Assembly: GCF_001625305.1 (NCBI RefSeq)
Contig: NW_017804464.1
Location: 2,765,048 to 2,829,047, forward strand
Source of the DNA: Branchiostoma belcheri
Taxonomy: Eukaryota; Chordata; Leptocardii; Amphioxiformes; Branchiostomatidae
Direction of reading: 5' to 3'
DNA length: 64,000 nt
Shown: in pieces, positions 11,991 through 22,359 of the stretch
Layout of the letters: every line of letters starts with the position of its first letter
How positions within the stretch are numbered: position 1 is the first letter of the stretch
Program-made: the position numbers and the translations under genes
The notes under the pieces: model-generated
The model's database searches: none
The model's input: only the letters and a program-made list of their open reading frames with translations
Told to the model about the DNA's origin: nothing

Positions 11991-13716
11991 ACAAGCAAAG
12001 GTAGAAAGATGGTGACTTTCCTCGACCCTGGAGAATACAAATAATGTCATGGATCTTTTGTATCAACTGTCTGACACCTACGTAACATTACAATTCTTTC
12101 TTATTTAATAGGACCGCCGGACGGAGTGTTGTGAAGAGCCGTTTTTTCGTGTTCGCAGTCAAAACACTGGGTTCTCTTTGTGTAATCGGCATGCAATTTT
12201 ATACGCCGTCTGCGGGCATGCCTGTGTTGATGCACGAATGTGTATTTTTGCCGTTGCTGCTTTCGCGGTCGATGTAATATTGCAGATGCACCCCTATAAT
12301 TATAAGGCAAATTGGAATGGTCCAGAAAAACCCGTTGTTTGGAATAGTGGTGGGGGGTGGAACTTCAGGCAGATATGGTGAGGGGCCGATAAGTGGTACC
12401 ACGGCAGTAACACTCGCGGTGCTGGCTGCAACTGTTGCTGGAATTTGCCAGTCGCGCTTAATAAGTAACAGGCACGGTAAGACGGTGAGGCTGTCTTTGT
12501 TACTAGTGACACAACCATAATAGTTCGATCTTTATGTGAATGCAATGATTGTGTGTGTGTAATTAAAATGAACTTCGAACTTGAAGCACAGTATCTTTAC
12601 ACGCCCTAGGAGCAGTAATGGATTTAGGTCTTTTTATGTTTTATGGTGGCTGGTTTTATGATAGCTGGTGTGTTACGCCGAAAGGCGGTTATACCGGCTA
12701 TACAGATACAGATACAGATGGTTGTGACGCGCCCTCATTGTATTAACCGTTGCCTTATGTCTGCACAGTAGGTCTGGCATTGACGCTTGGGATTATTTTT
12801 GTTGCAAAATATAAAACTTCACGGAGGATTGTCACCTATGGCTTCTTGTTCAGTCTTCAATCATAGGCATATAGAGTCATTGAGGCAAAACTAACAAAAG
12901 TTATAGTCTCAGAGCATATGATTTATTGTTTGCAAAATCAGGCCTGATACTATAGTATTGTTGACTAAAAATTTTGCCAGATCCTTTTATCTTGTGTGTG
13001 CAGCTTAGAAGATATAGTTTGCAGGTCATCAGTGTTTTGGTTACAATGTAGCTGCATGTGAATAATTGTTTTGTTTGTCCTCGGTCAGAACATAACCAGA
13101 ATATCTTTGGACGCTTCCATCCCCTTTGGTTTTCCTTCATAGAATGTTCAGTTCAGTTGCAGAAGGCAAGAAGTATCATACTTGATTCAAAAAGACACAA
13201 TAATCATGTCAGTTTTGTCAGGAAATGACACTGACAACTTGTGTCAAGGCAGACAGAAAAGATTTTACATATCTGATGATCAGAAAACTTGGGTATAATA
13301 GTAGTACATAGCAAATTCTGACACCTTCTCACAAAATGTACATGTACAAAATACATCTGGTCATAGTTTTGCTGCAAACAGTTTGTTGATTTCAAGAAAC
13401 ATGACCCCATCCTAGAACCGTTAAACATCATGATACCCTGATTTTTTTTTACACAAATTAATACATCTCACAGATATCATAGTTTACAATACCAACGCAG
13501 TCATAGTTGTAAAACAAAGATACCCCAGTATCAATTATTCTACCTTCATTGTCAGCATTTGGCTATGTCTAAAAGCAATGATTTTTATTTTGTCCAAATT
13601 ATATGTGCCAATCTGATAACAAGATAACTTTATCATTATTCATTATTCATCACTAATATCTGCACATGTCTTGGCTGTGTACTAAGATGCAGAAGTTGGG
13701 TTGACTTCTCTGTCCT
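11991..13716. other. Intergenic interval and AP1M 3' UTR
   Basis: The right part should hold the AP1M 3' UTR, read on the minus strand. Minus-strand AATAAA words lie at 13584-13589 and 12922-12927 and are candidate polyadenylation signals. At 12110-12520 several overlapping short frames are open on both strands in GC-richer sequence, including a 67-codon plus-strand frame from 12317. It may belong to a small divergent transcript next to the RAD54L promoter. I recognise no protein there and do not call a gene. Confidence 0.4.
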
Positions 13717-16700
13717 CTAGCTGGTTCTTAGTTGATAATCTGTGGACAGAAAGAGACAACAATGTTACAAGTGGACTTCTACATGCCAACAACAGCAAAA
13801 AAATTAATGAGATGTTAAAGAGGCCATGTCAATTTCTGCCTTTGAAGAGCATCTTGATTAGTTTTACATTTGTACTTTCAAAGTAAGAAGGTCAGAAGAG
13901 AAAAGACAACTCACCTCCATTTTGTGTGATGTACCTGACCCAGGGAAGTGCCTGGTATCCGCTCTTCTCTATAATCTTCAAGTAGCGAACCTGAAAATAT
14001 ACCAAGAAAGTTTTATCATAGCTTAAATATACAGCAACATGCACACAGAAATTGGAACATTTTACTCCCTAACTTGAACGGTAACATTCGCAACGCAAAT
14101 GCATAATATTTACCTTCCCATATGGTCTGCTCTGTTCATTCTTACTCAAACACATTCATACTTATGGACAGGAGTCTAAATCCCTCCTGCTATAAAATTG
14201 CAACATCATGTACCATAGTGATAGATGGTCTGGTTCAGGTCATTGACCTTATTTGTTTGGAGAAGAAGAAGAGGAGGAAACAGTGTAAAAACATTATGTT
14301 TTACACAAACATTTCTCATACATGTAATTTCAAACAACACTGTTCAGGGTCCCAACCTGAATCCCTGAGGTGGTGAAGTAGGGAATCTCAAACTTGACAG
14401 CGATGGGCGGCCGTCCCTCCGTCTCCTCTCTCTCAACACTCGGCAGGTTAAAGTGTGCACGCATCAGGTACTCCTTACCACCCTGGACACATTAGAAGTT
14501 TAGTCAATTATTTCCTAATGCTAACTCAGCTACTAGTATAATCAACACTGGTAATATATATATTTGCTTTTATAATTTCTATATGGAATATAAAAAGTCA
14601 TCACAAGCCCCTTAGTTCCAAGCTGTTCACTAGTGCAGACGTCAGTGATGTCAATTACATAAATGGCATAACTACATGTACATGTAGAAATCAAATGTGG
14701 ATATGTGTTAGTGGCTGTAGGAATGTGCATGCAAAGATGCTGAAATTCCTTGGCACTTTATGTTGTCTTCAAAATGCTCTCTTCCTTTCATGTCACTTTC
14801 AACCTTCTCCCTTCTGTCTTATCCTGCAATCAGTACACAGCTGATAGAATATTGTACTTAAGATAGGCCAGGATTAAAAAATTTAGTATTTTTTCGTCAA
14901 ACGTCTAGTACTGTACTTTCCAGCCAAAAGTCTAATACATTTAGTTATTGTGGTTTGATACACGAGATGTTTTTGTGAAATGTCCCGTTACTCACCGGGA
15001 AGGACTTGATGTACCAAACCATCGCGCTATTCTCCGGGACCCACTTCACGTTCCCGACGGTCGTCTTGAACTTGGGGGAATCTGCGTCGCTCGGGCAGGG
15101 AATGATGATCTCCACGTTGTTGGCCGTGGAGCGGCGCTTGAACTGAGACTTGGCCTTGATCATGTACTCCACACGGGAGTGGGAATGTCGCTCAATCACA
15201 GACTCAATCCAGATCAGCGGTTTTACCTGGAGACAAGAGCACAAAAATGATGGAAAAATTGAGCTGTGACTTTTGTGTTTTATATGCATGGCAAACATGA
15301 CAAGGTTTACACTATCAGTGTTCGAAATACCCGTCTGCAGTCTGCAATTTGCAGATAGATTTTCAAGATTGCAGAAGAAAAAATCTTACAATCTGCAATT
15401 TTGCAGAAGGAAAAAAATAGGCTATGGATTCAATAGTTTTCAATTAGCAAAGTAGCGGCGCTGTCAGAATAGATTGAAAACCTGCGCCGCACGAACCTGC
15501 CGGCGTTTTCCAGCAGACTGTAATGGTCCCATATAAGGGAATTTGGGGTCAAAGTTGAACGATTCCGACATGGCGACGAAAGACGACGATAACCAAATAT
15601 GGGCACTAGCCATTTTCCGATGTTAGATTTCGTCACCTGGGAGGACCCGACAACTGCCTCGGCAATTTTCGGCAGTTTCCGCTAAGTATTTCCCAGCAGG
15701 CAACACGGCAAAGGAAACATGGCTCCTCCGAAAAAAAAGCACACTCGCCTCGGCGATAATTTGCCGACGTTTCGATGTTTTTCGTTGGTATTTTGCACGA
15801 TTCAAGCAAAGAAAACAAGTTGATCACATGAACAAAAGAGAAATACAGCACTGGGAACCTAATGGTCCGTTTTGTTGGGCGGTAATTTCTTATTTCGAGT
15901 GAAAATGTACGTGCGTCACATCAGTGATTTTCGGCTTGATCCGAACCAAACACGGCCCGTAAACTTGTCCTTTATGATTTCTATATGACTATCGGTACCG
16001 AAAATACGGGAAAATATTGTTGCAAAATGAGAGAGACGGAGACTAAGGTAAACTTCTTTTATTTGAAGGCTGGATTTTCATTTTCCTGGCAGGCTTCCTT
16101 GTATGTAATGATCATCACTAACAACAAGTATGGATTTTTGTTCCGGTCCAAAAAACCGGTCCACCGACGTTTCGGTTTTTTGGGACCGGACCGATAAAAT
16201 TTTTACGGTCCGAACATATTTAAAAGAGTGATATTTTGAAGAATTTCAATTATGCTACAGATTTACAAAGCTATATATATGATTTTAAAATAGGCATTAT
16301 TGGTTTCACAAGGTTGTAGTAATATGGGGGCTTGTGTATTTGCAGAAAGTATTTCCAAATTGCAGGACGAAATTTTGACTCTTCTGCAATATTGCAGAGC
16401 ACTGAAAAAAAGTATTTCGACCACTGACTATGGTGTGCAACGGCAACAGTTCCTTACCCACACCAATGGAAATTAGAAATCCATGAGGAACATCATGTGA
16501 TGCAAAATAAAAACTAGAAAGGTAACATTTGCAAGGCAAATGCATAATGTTTCACATATGGTCTGCTCTGTTAATTCTTACTCAAACACATTCACATATA
16601 TGGTGACAGGAGTCTAAATCCTGCTATAAAATTGCAACATGATGTAGCCCAACACTAGTTACCATGGTGACAGACCCTGGTTTACTTCAAGTCATTGACC

Positions 16701-19700
16701 TTATTTGGAGAAAAAAAAGAGGAAGAAGAAACACAACAAATAATCAAGCAACTGGATTTCAGCAAAAATTTCTGAGAATTCACTCAGTTGCTTAATTCAT
16801 AGTAACAGGAAGGATTGCTTGATTTTGTATTTTGTTAGTTTCTTACCTGGCTTGTGTCATCTTTACATACAGTACAGGACTGATATGTTACACCATGAAG
16901 CAATTTACCAATGGTAAAACAAAGAAACAATTACGTACATGTGTGTTGAGTCTGTATGACATCAGCTCGAACTCTCCATCCGGAGGGATGAAGGAGATGG
17001 TGCGGTCGTTCTCAAAACGGGACAGACGGACGCACTGGTGGAACTTCACATCCTCCAGCTCTACAGACTTACTCTTCCCTCCTATAGGGGTGGGGAGGGG
17101 GACACATGTGGTTACATAACACTGCCATACAATACCATAAAACTTCTGTTCTGCAACATTTTCCCCCTTTTGGAAAAAAAATCAGGCCAAAATCAATACG
17201 AGCGATCACCATGTTGTCACGGTAGGCAAAAAGCAGATGGTGGTTGGCTGACTTGCCTGCCAATAATTTGCATATGTCTGCAAATAATCTGCATCTTCTA
17301 TGTGATGTAAACAAAAACAGCAATCGCTCGTATAAAGATCCAGATGTTGTGATGTTTGTAAGACCCAACCAGAAAGTATATCCCCACAAAAGACGCAAAC
17401 ACAGGCTGAATGCTTGTTACAGGCATGTTTATAAGAATATACTGCATGTTAAACACAAAAGAGGCAGTAGTAGAAGACCAGTTGACAGTTCAACCTCAAG
17501 AAGCATCTTTTGAAAAACAGATGCTACAAATACATGCGGAAATGGAATACACAATTTTAATCTCTTTATCTATGGCAACAAGAAAAGACACAAAACACAA
17601 TCTACACACCATCGCTTCTAAGGTTGAAACGGCATTACAACAGCATTTATGAAAGCTGCTGACTTTAGATTGTCCGAGCCATGTGACCTTAGTTTCCAGA
17701 GCAGCCCTGCAGCAGTTTTTATTAGTCAGAATGACAGTCGACAAACGTGAACCCACCAGGCAGAGACTTTACTTACTACCAGTGATTTCAAACAGGACTT
17801 TGTCATTCAGTCCCAAGCGGAGCTCGGGCATCCCGGTCAGGTAAACCCTCATCTTGATCCCGCCGATTATTTCGCTCCTTAAGACAACGCCGTTTACGCT
17901 GACCTGTGAGTGATTGGCGTGAAAAAAATACAAGACTTACTTCCGGTGTTCTGGAACAAGACTTTGTCGTTGAGCCCCAGCCGTAGCTCGGGCATGCCCG
18001 TCAGGAACACTCGCATCTTGATGGCCCCGACAATCTCGCTCTGCAGTACGTGACCGTTTAGGCTCACCTCGTTTTGGGAGATTAAAAACAGCTCAATATT
18101 CAAAATCGAGTACATTTAAATACTAGTACACTTTCTTGCTTCACATGTACCTATCAAATTAACATACAAAATTTGAAAACGTGAATATACCAATGCTGGT
18201 TGTCAATCAAAATAAGAATAATTCCAGCCATAAGAAAGTGTATAAATATGTCAAATTTGTACATTTCAAGAATTTTGATTGACATTTTTAAGTTCTTATG
18301 GAGGTAGGTGGGACTAAGGAATTGTTTAGTGCAGTCTAATTTTGCATCAAAGACAAGGATGCCAACATACGAGTAAGTTGACCGACTCAATCACGTCCAA
18401 GAAGACCTCGTTCTTGCGATACTTGATGCCCTCTGACCTCCAGGACACGGCGTTGGTGACAGCCATGGGCGGCCGTACCTGGGTCTCCAGCTTATGGCCC
18501 TCCTGTGTGATGTACCTAAAAGAGGTATGAAAACATCATCAAACTAAGAAGCCAATACTTGCTTTTACAGTTTTAGCAAATATTAATACAAAACATTTTT
18601 TTTTAGTATAAAAGATTTTTCTCTTAACAGCCACACACAGGTCAACTGGTCCAAAACTTTACTAACTCTCTCTCTCTCTTTCTTATCTATCCGATTTATC
18701 ATCTGTTGTTTCCTGTAGAGTTAGATATGTTTGCACTATGAAAGTATGATGCTACTGAGATTTTCACCAATAGACTAATGAACTACTTGCACATTTCTCA
18801 CAAGGGCTAAAGAGGATAAGTTTTGAGCATGCAGAATAAAAACAAAAAATATTCAAAGCTTGAGTAGCTTCCTAAACTGTTGGTACATCCAATAGCATTA
18901 ATTTATCTCTAAATGAAGCCTTGGTCGAGTGGGAGCTCTGCCAAAAGTAAGTATGAAGCCTTCTGATCAGGTTTAAGACCCTGACAGTCCTTCTCTATAA
19001 CTCACTCCTGTAGGATTTTGCTGTCTGTTGTCTGAGGGTAGCCAAAGTCCATAACTTCATCCAACAGCTCATAGATGATGACAAAGTTGTCTCGGATGCT
19101 CTCCTCTTCCAGCTCTTTGAAATATTCCATGAAAATCTGTGAACAAGAAACAAGCAGCGTGGTGAGGTATTAAAAAAGATGTCTTCTTAAAGTCTATGGG
19201 AGCAATAATTGCAGTTTATATCTTCTCAACCAATAGACTATAGAGGGCTCAAAATACATTTTTCGATACTTTCACTGGTAAAGTCATGGAACTCACCTGC
19301 ACTACTTTGTACAGAAAGCTGAACACCAGTGCCACATTGGCATTCTTCTTTGTAGTGGCAACCACTGAGCAGACGTTAAGGCTTAAACAGTTCTCTGGAT
19401 GGTCAAAAAAGGATTTCTAGCACTTCACACATCTTCTTACCTGTACCATTTACAATACCCAATACTAGTAATTAAAACCACTTTACTACTAGAACCAATT
19501 ACATACTTATCAGATGTAACCCAACACTAGTTACCATGGTGACAGACATCTGGTTCAGGTCATTGACATGCTACCCCTGCCCTGCAGTGTGAAAGGATAC
19601 TGTACAGATTGTTGACCTTGATGTACACAAACGTGACCTCATCAGTACTGATGATGGGTGACGTCTGCAGTTCCTCTTCCCGCTCCATCAGCAGAGGCAT

Positions 19701-20425
19701 GAACTTGTCGATCACCGACGGCTCAATGTCTCCACGGTAGTTACGGGAAATCATGACCTGTGGAACAGACGTAGTCATATCCAACTCAGAACGATCTAAA
19801 GGAATCCATCGACATTACAGATGCTCTGATATACAGATATCATGACATACATACCTACAGACATTACCTACTGTATACAGTTTACTGTACCAGACTACCA
19901 GGTGCTACCGGCTATACATATACAACTATATCAAGGAGACATACAAACTAACAAATTCAAATAGTATAGAGTCTGCATTGTGTACAATATTGTCCTTCTT
20001 TTCACTCAACTCTACATTGGTTCAAGTCACATGATGTTAATTATAATTTTGCACAGTCTGTATGCGGAAGATTAAAAAAATTATCGTGTATAAAATTTAC
20101 CTACAATTAGTAGATATAACAAATTACTGTAATGATTTGTAGCTATAACCTTTAGTGCAACTGCATGGATTGACATAGAAAGATAAGAATAACAGTAGTG
20201 GTGATTTTTAAATTTAAGAAAGAGACAACACAAAGTTAAGCTGGCGTTAGTTTGATCATGGAGGTAGAAAAACCTCCATGGTTTGATCTTTGACAAGCAA
20301 GTGGTTGTATAAAATCATCATCAGATTTTACATCGCAAATACGAGGTTTTCTTCCATTTGGTAACATCATGTTCTCCACTTACCTTCCCCTTCAAGTCTA
20401 GAATGTACAGCATAGAGCAAGACAT
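13717..20425 (-). CDS. AP1M1: AP-1 complex subunit mu (clathrin adaptor medium chain)
   Basis: Medium chain of the AP-1 adaptor, which sorts YxxPhi-bearing cargo between trans-Golgi and endosomes. Coding exons in transcript order: 20425-20384, 19757-19601, 19364-19297, 19136-19006, 18515-18371, then either 18067-17941 or 17903-17777, then 17081-16939, 15226-14996, 14482-14357, 13990-13915, 13739-13717. Total 1,269 nt, 422 residues plus stop, against 423 in human AP1M1. The N-terminus reads MSCSMLYILDLKGK. A longin-like domain covers roughly residues 1-140 and the mu homology domain about 168-420, including SGMPELRLGLND-like and YMIKAKSQFKRRSTANNVE segments and the C-terminal DYQLRTS. All phases agree. 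Because of the duplicated exon the gene should make two isoforms. Vertebrates have AP1M1 and AP1M2; I cannot separate single-copy ancestral AP1M from either. Confidence 0.96.
14069..14281 (+). repeat. Interspersed repeat family R1, copy in AP1M intron
   Basis: About 210 bp sharing the words GCAAATGCATAATATT, ATATGGTCTGCTCTGTT, ATTCTTACTCAAACACATTC, TAAATCCCTCCTGCTATAAA and GGTTCAGGTCATTGACCTTA with the copies near 16513, 53015 and 58022, ending in a purine-rich AGAAGAAGAGGAGG tail. The fixed orientation and tail suggest a SINE-like or MITE origin. I see no RNA polymerase III boxes that settle it. Confidence 0.75.
15316..16426. mobile_element. 1.1 kb non-autonomous DNA transposon (AP1M intron)
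   Basis: The left end reads CAGTGTTCGAAATAC and the right end GTATTTCGACCACTG, a 15-bp inverted repeat with one mismatch. The flanking pentamer ACTAT is repeated at 15311-15315 and 16427-16431. Sub-terminal sequence at both ends is full of TGCAG/CTGCA words. An internal hairpin at about 16141-16195 pairs GGTCCAAAAAACCG with its inverse and may be a nested insertion. No transposase frame is present. The CAGTG start is hAT-like but the 5-bp duplication is not typical of hAT. Confidence 0.75.
16513..16732 (+). repeat. Interspersed repeat family R1, copy in AP1M intron
   Basis: One of the fullest copies of the family: it starts AACTAGAAAGGTAACATTTG and runs through ATATGGTCTGCTCTGTTAAT and ACACTAGTTACCATGGTGAC to TCATTGACCTTATTTGGAG and a purine-rich tail. 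It lies 90 bp from the 1.1 kb transposon end, showing that this intron repeatedly received insertions. Confidence 0.78.
17777..17903 (-). CDS. AP1M1: AP1M alternative exon 6B
   Basis: A second 127-bp exon with the same phases as 6A, encoding VSVNGVVLRSEIIGGIKMRV and the following LTGMPELRLGLNDKVLFEITG segment. The two peptides differ at 8 of 42 positions, mostly conservative (L/V, H/V, Q/R, V/I, A/G, F/Y, Q/E, N/I), while many third codon positions have changed. Both copies therefore look old and kept under purifying selection. The acceptor CACAG and donor GTAAGT are canonical. Either exon joins in frame to the 17081-16939 exon, which starts RGKSKSVELED. Confidence 0.9.
17941..18067 (-). CDS. 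AP1M1: AP1M alternative exon 6A
   Basis: A 127-bp exon beginning at codon phase 0 and ending in phase 1, encoding VSLNGHVLQSEIVGAIKMRV and the following LTGMPELRLGLNDKVLFQNTG segment (about residues 182-224). It is flanked by an AG acceptor and a GTAAGT donor. Its donor is 37 nt from the acceptor of exon 6B, too short for a normal intron, so 6A and 6B cannot readily be spliced to each other. The MRV arginine corresponds to the basic residue that lines the tyrosine pocket in mu2. Confidence 0.9.
19495..19572 (+). repeat. Interspersed repeat family R1, 3' fragment
   Basis: Only the distal part of the family is present (AACCCAACACTAGTTACCAT through GGTTCAGGTCATTGAC). It sits less than 30 bp from the AP1M exon ending at 19601 and so provides the sequence just past that exon's donor. 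Confidence 0.7.
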
Positions 20426-20984
20426 CTTGAAAATGTTGTCAACTTTGCCGTTTTCTTCCGCAAAATCGACAAAACTTCCACGTCCCCCCACTGTCTTCTT
20501 TTCCAAGATGGCGGAGCGGAAATGCGGGTCAAAGGTGAAATACGTCACGCCCTCATTCACCTGCACTACTGACTGTAGCAGTATGTCAGCCTGTCGAACA
20601 TTGCATGACTCCTATTCTGTCAAATCTGAAAAATCATTCAGCTCCATTTTTAGATGATGGTCCACATGATTTCACATTTTCTACAAATTTGAAAATACAT
20701 ATAACAATCCATTCCTATTCCCAATCCATTTGCCCTGGCCACGTGGGTCGCAAAATGTACCCTGCCTGACCGGCTAACTCACCTGGTATATCATTATTAC
20801 TTAATAGTACATATGTTATTTCCTATATTTTTGTCCAAATCCGCGGTGCCTGGTAGAGGCTTGCCCTGTTTCCCACCTTCATTTGTTTCACTTTGCTTCG
20901 TCCAATCAGAGGGCAGACCTCAGTAACCTGATTGACCACGCCCCCTGCATGTTTCATTCATATCCCCGCCGTCACCACGCGGTC
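20426..20984. promoter_or_regulatory. Putative bidirectional promoter between AP1M and ovoA-a
   Basis: The interval separates the minus-strand AP1M start from a candidate plus-strand first exon. A YY1-like CAAGATGGCGGAGC lies at 20504-20517 in the AP1M 5' UTR. A CCAAT box is at 20902-20906 and a GC-box-like CACGCCCCCTGC at about 20937-20948. There is no TATA box near either start. The arrangement is typical of a CpG-type divergent promoter, but transcription starts are inferred. Confidence 0.45.
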
Positions 20985-21099
20985 AAGCTTTGTTGAGACA
21001 GGCTCCGTGTTGTGACGGAAGCAACAGTCAGAGCAAAACCTGGAAACTACGTCCACGTTCAACTTCAAGTGCCCAATAATCCAGGCATCGAAGCAGCAG
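20985..21099 (+). other. Candidate 5' non-coding exon of ovoA-a
   Basis: A GC-richer stretch downstream of CCAAT and GC boxes ends in GCAGCAG followed by a GTAATA donor. Its frame lacks an ATG after the TGA at 20994, so it would be untranslated. Its donor leaves a frame continuous with the 28758 exon of ovoA-a, which opens before the ATG. The left boundary is arbitrary. It could instead belong to an unrelated transcript. Confidence 0.35.
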
Positions 21100-22171
21100 G
21101 TAATATTTTGTACAATTTGTTGCATGCGTGGAAACCGTTGGAACAAAAGTACTGCAACATAGCCTGTGATAGCAGATGCTTTCAAAAGCATGAGTAGCGG
21201 TTTTACAGTTCACTGCAAAGCCAGCGCGCCAAGAGATCGCACAAAAAATCGGCCCAACAAGTACGGAGATACGGTCCATACACACAGCTGAGTGTTCCTG
21301 TCAAATGTATGATTTGATCAGATCGTTTTCTTCATGAGATCGTGGGTTTATATTTCGGCTGGGGATGGTTTGGGTGGAGGGGCAGTGTCCATGTTGGATC
21401 AGGGTCAGGATCTCGTTGGTTATATAAAACTAATCTCCAAGCAGATCTTTTGGTGGGGATAAGACAGTATCAAATTGGCCAGTCTGTATCCATTTCCCCA
21501 CCCAATAAAACTGATTAAAAAGGCCAACTGCGCCCCCAGGCTACCCCCAGGCAGGGGTTGTGTAACAAATAATTTATGTTTCAGCAAACCTTGGTTTCAG
21601 TAAGTCCTAATGGTTTTAGTCATACAGCAGAAGAATGTCAAGATCGATATGATATTAAATGTCAGAAATATTTGTAGGAAAATCGAGACGTTTAGACATA
21701 ATTTAGGCATTTTGCGAACACCGCTTCCTGCATAAAATTCGTATGCAGGATGCAAAATATGCTGCCATCTTACCTCCCAGTATCTGCTCTGAGATGCTAC
21801 ATGGTGGATTTGCAAAGTCACTGCAGCACACCAGAAGCAGCAGTGCACATAGACACCTCTGAGGCTCTGACACTGTTTGTGAACCTGACGTACACAGAAG
21901 AGTTATGTATAAACATTGCCAATTCAGCTGTACCCTCTGGTCATAGGTGATTTGCAAAGGACATATTATTATCCTACACAGTAGAGTATAGCAATTAACA
22001 TGTTAAGTGCTACACTCTTAAGTCATAAGCAGCGGAGGGCCTCAACTGGAACTTGATTGTAGATTGCAATAGACTATTACGGCTGAAGTATCTCCTCTCT
22101 ATTCTTTCTACACCTTCTCTCCCTGCCTGCTAATGAGAGAAAGTCAGGCCGACCACTACGAGATCTACACT

Positions 22172-22359
22172 GAAGAAAATTAAACTGTTCTCCAGCTCAA
22201 AAAGAAATTCACTCACCAGAAATTTTTGACTGAATCGCTCAGTCTTCATCAGCTGTTGACACGTGACTTTTAGCTCAAGGGTCATAAAGTTCAGGTGAAG
22301 ACTGGGCAATTCAGCCGAAAATTTCTTTTTGAGTTGGAGAACAGTTTACTTTTCTTCAT
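22172..22359. repeat. Foldback element carrying hammerhead-like arms
   Basis: The left arm (AAACTGTTCTCCAGCTCAAA and onward) is the inverse of the right arm ending GGAGAACAGTTTACTTTTCT. Each arm contains a copy of a motif that in one strand reads CTGATGAAGACTGA, loop, TCAGTC, then an A-rich box, resembling the catalytic core of a hammerhead with a decayed GAAA. Such motifs occur in terminal repeats of Penelope-like retroelements. No reverse transcriptase is present. Confidence 0.55.

Noticed and set aside
12317-12520. Small protein gene divergent from RAD54L
   Set aside because: An open frame exists but several overlapping frames on both strands are equally open and no homology or splice structure supports one.
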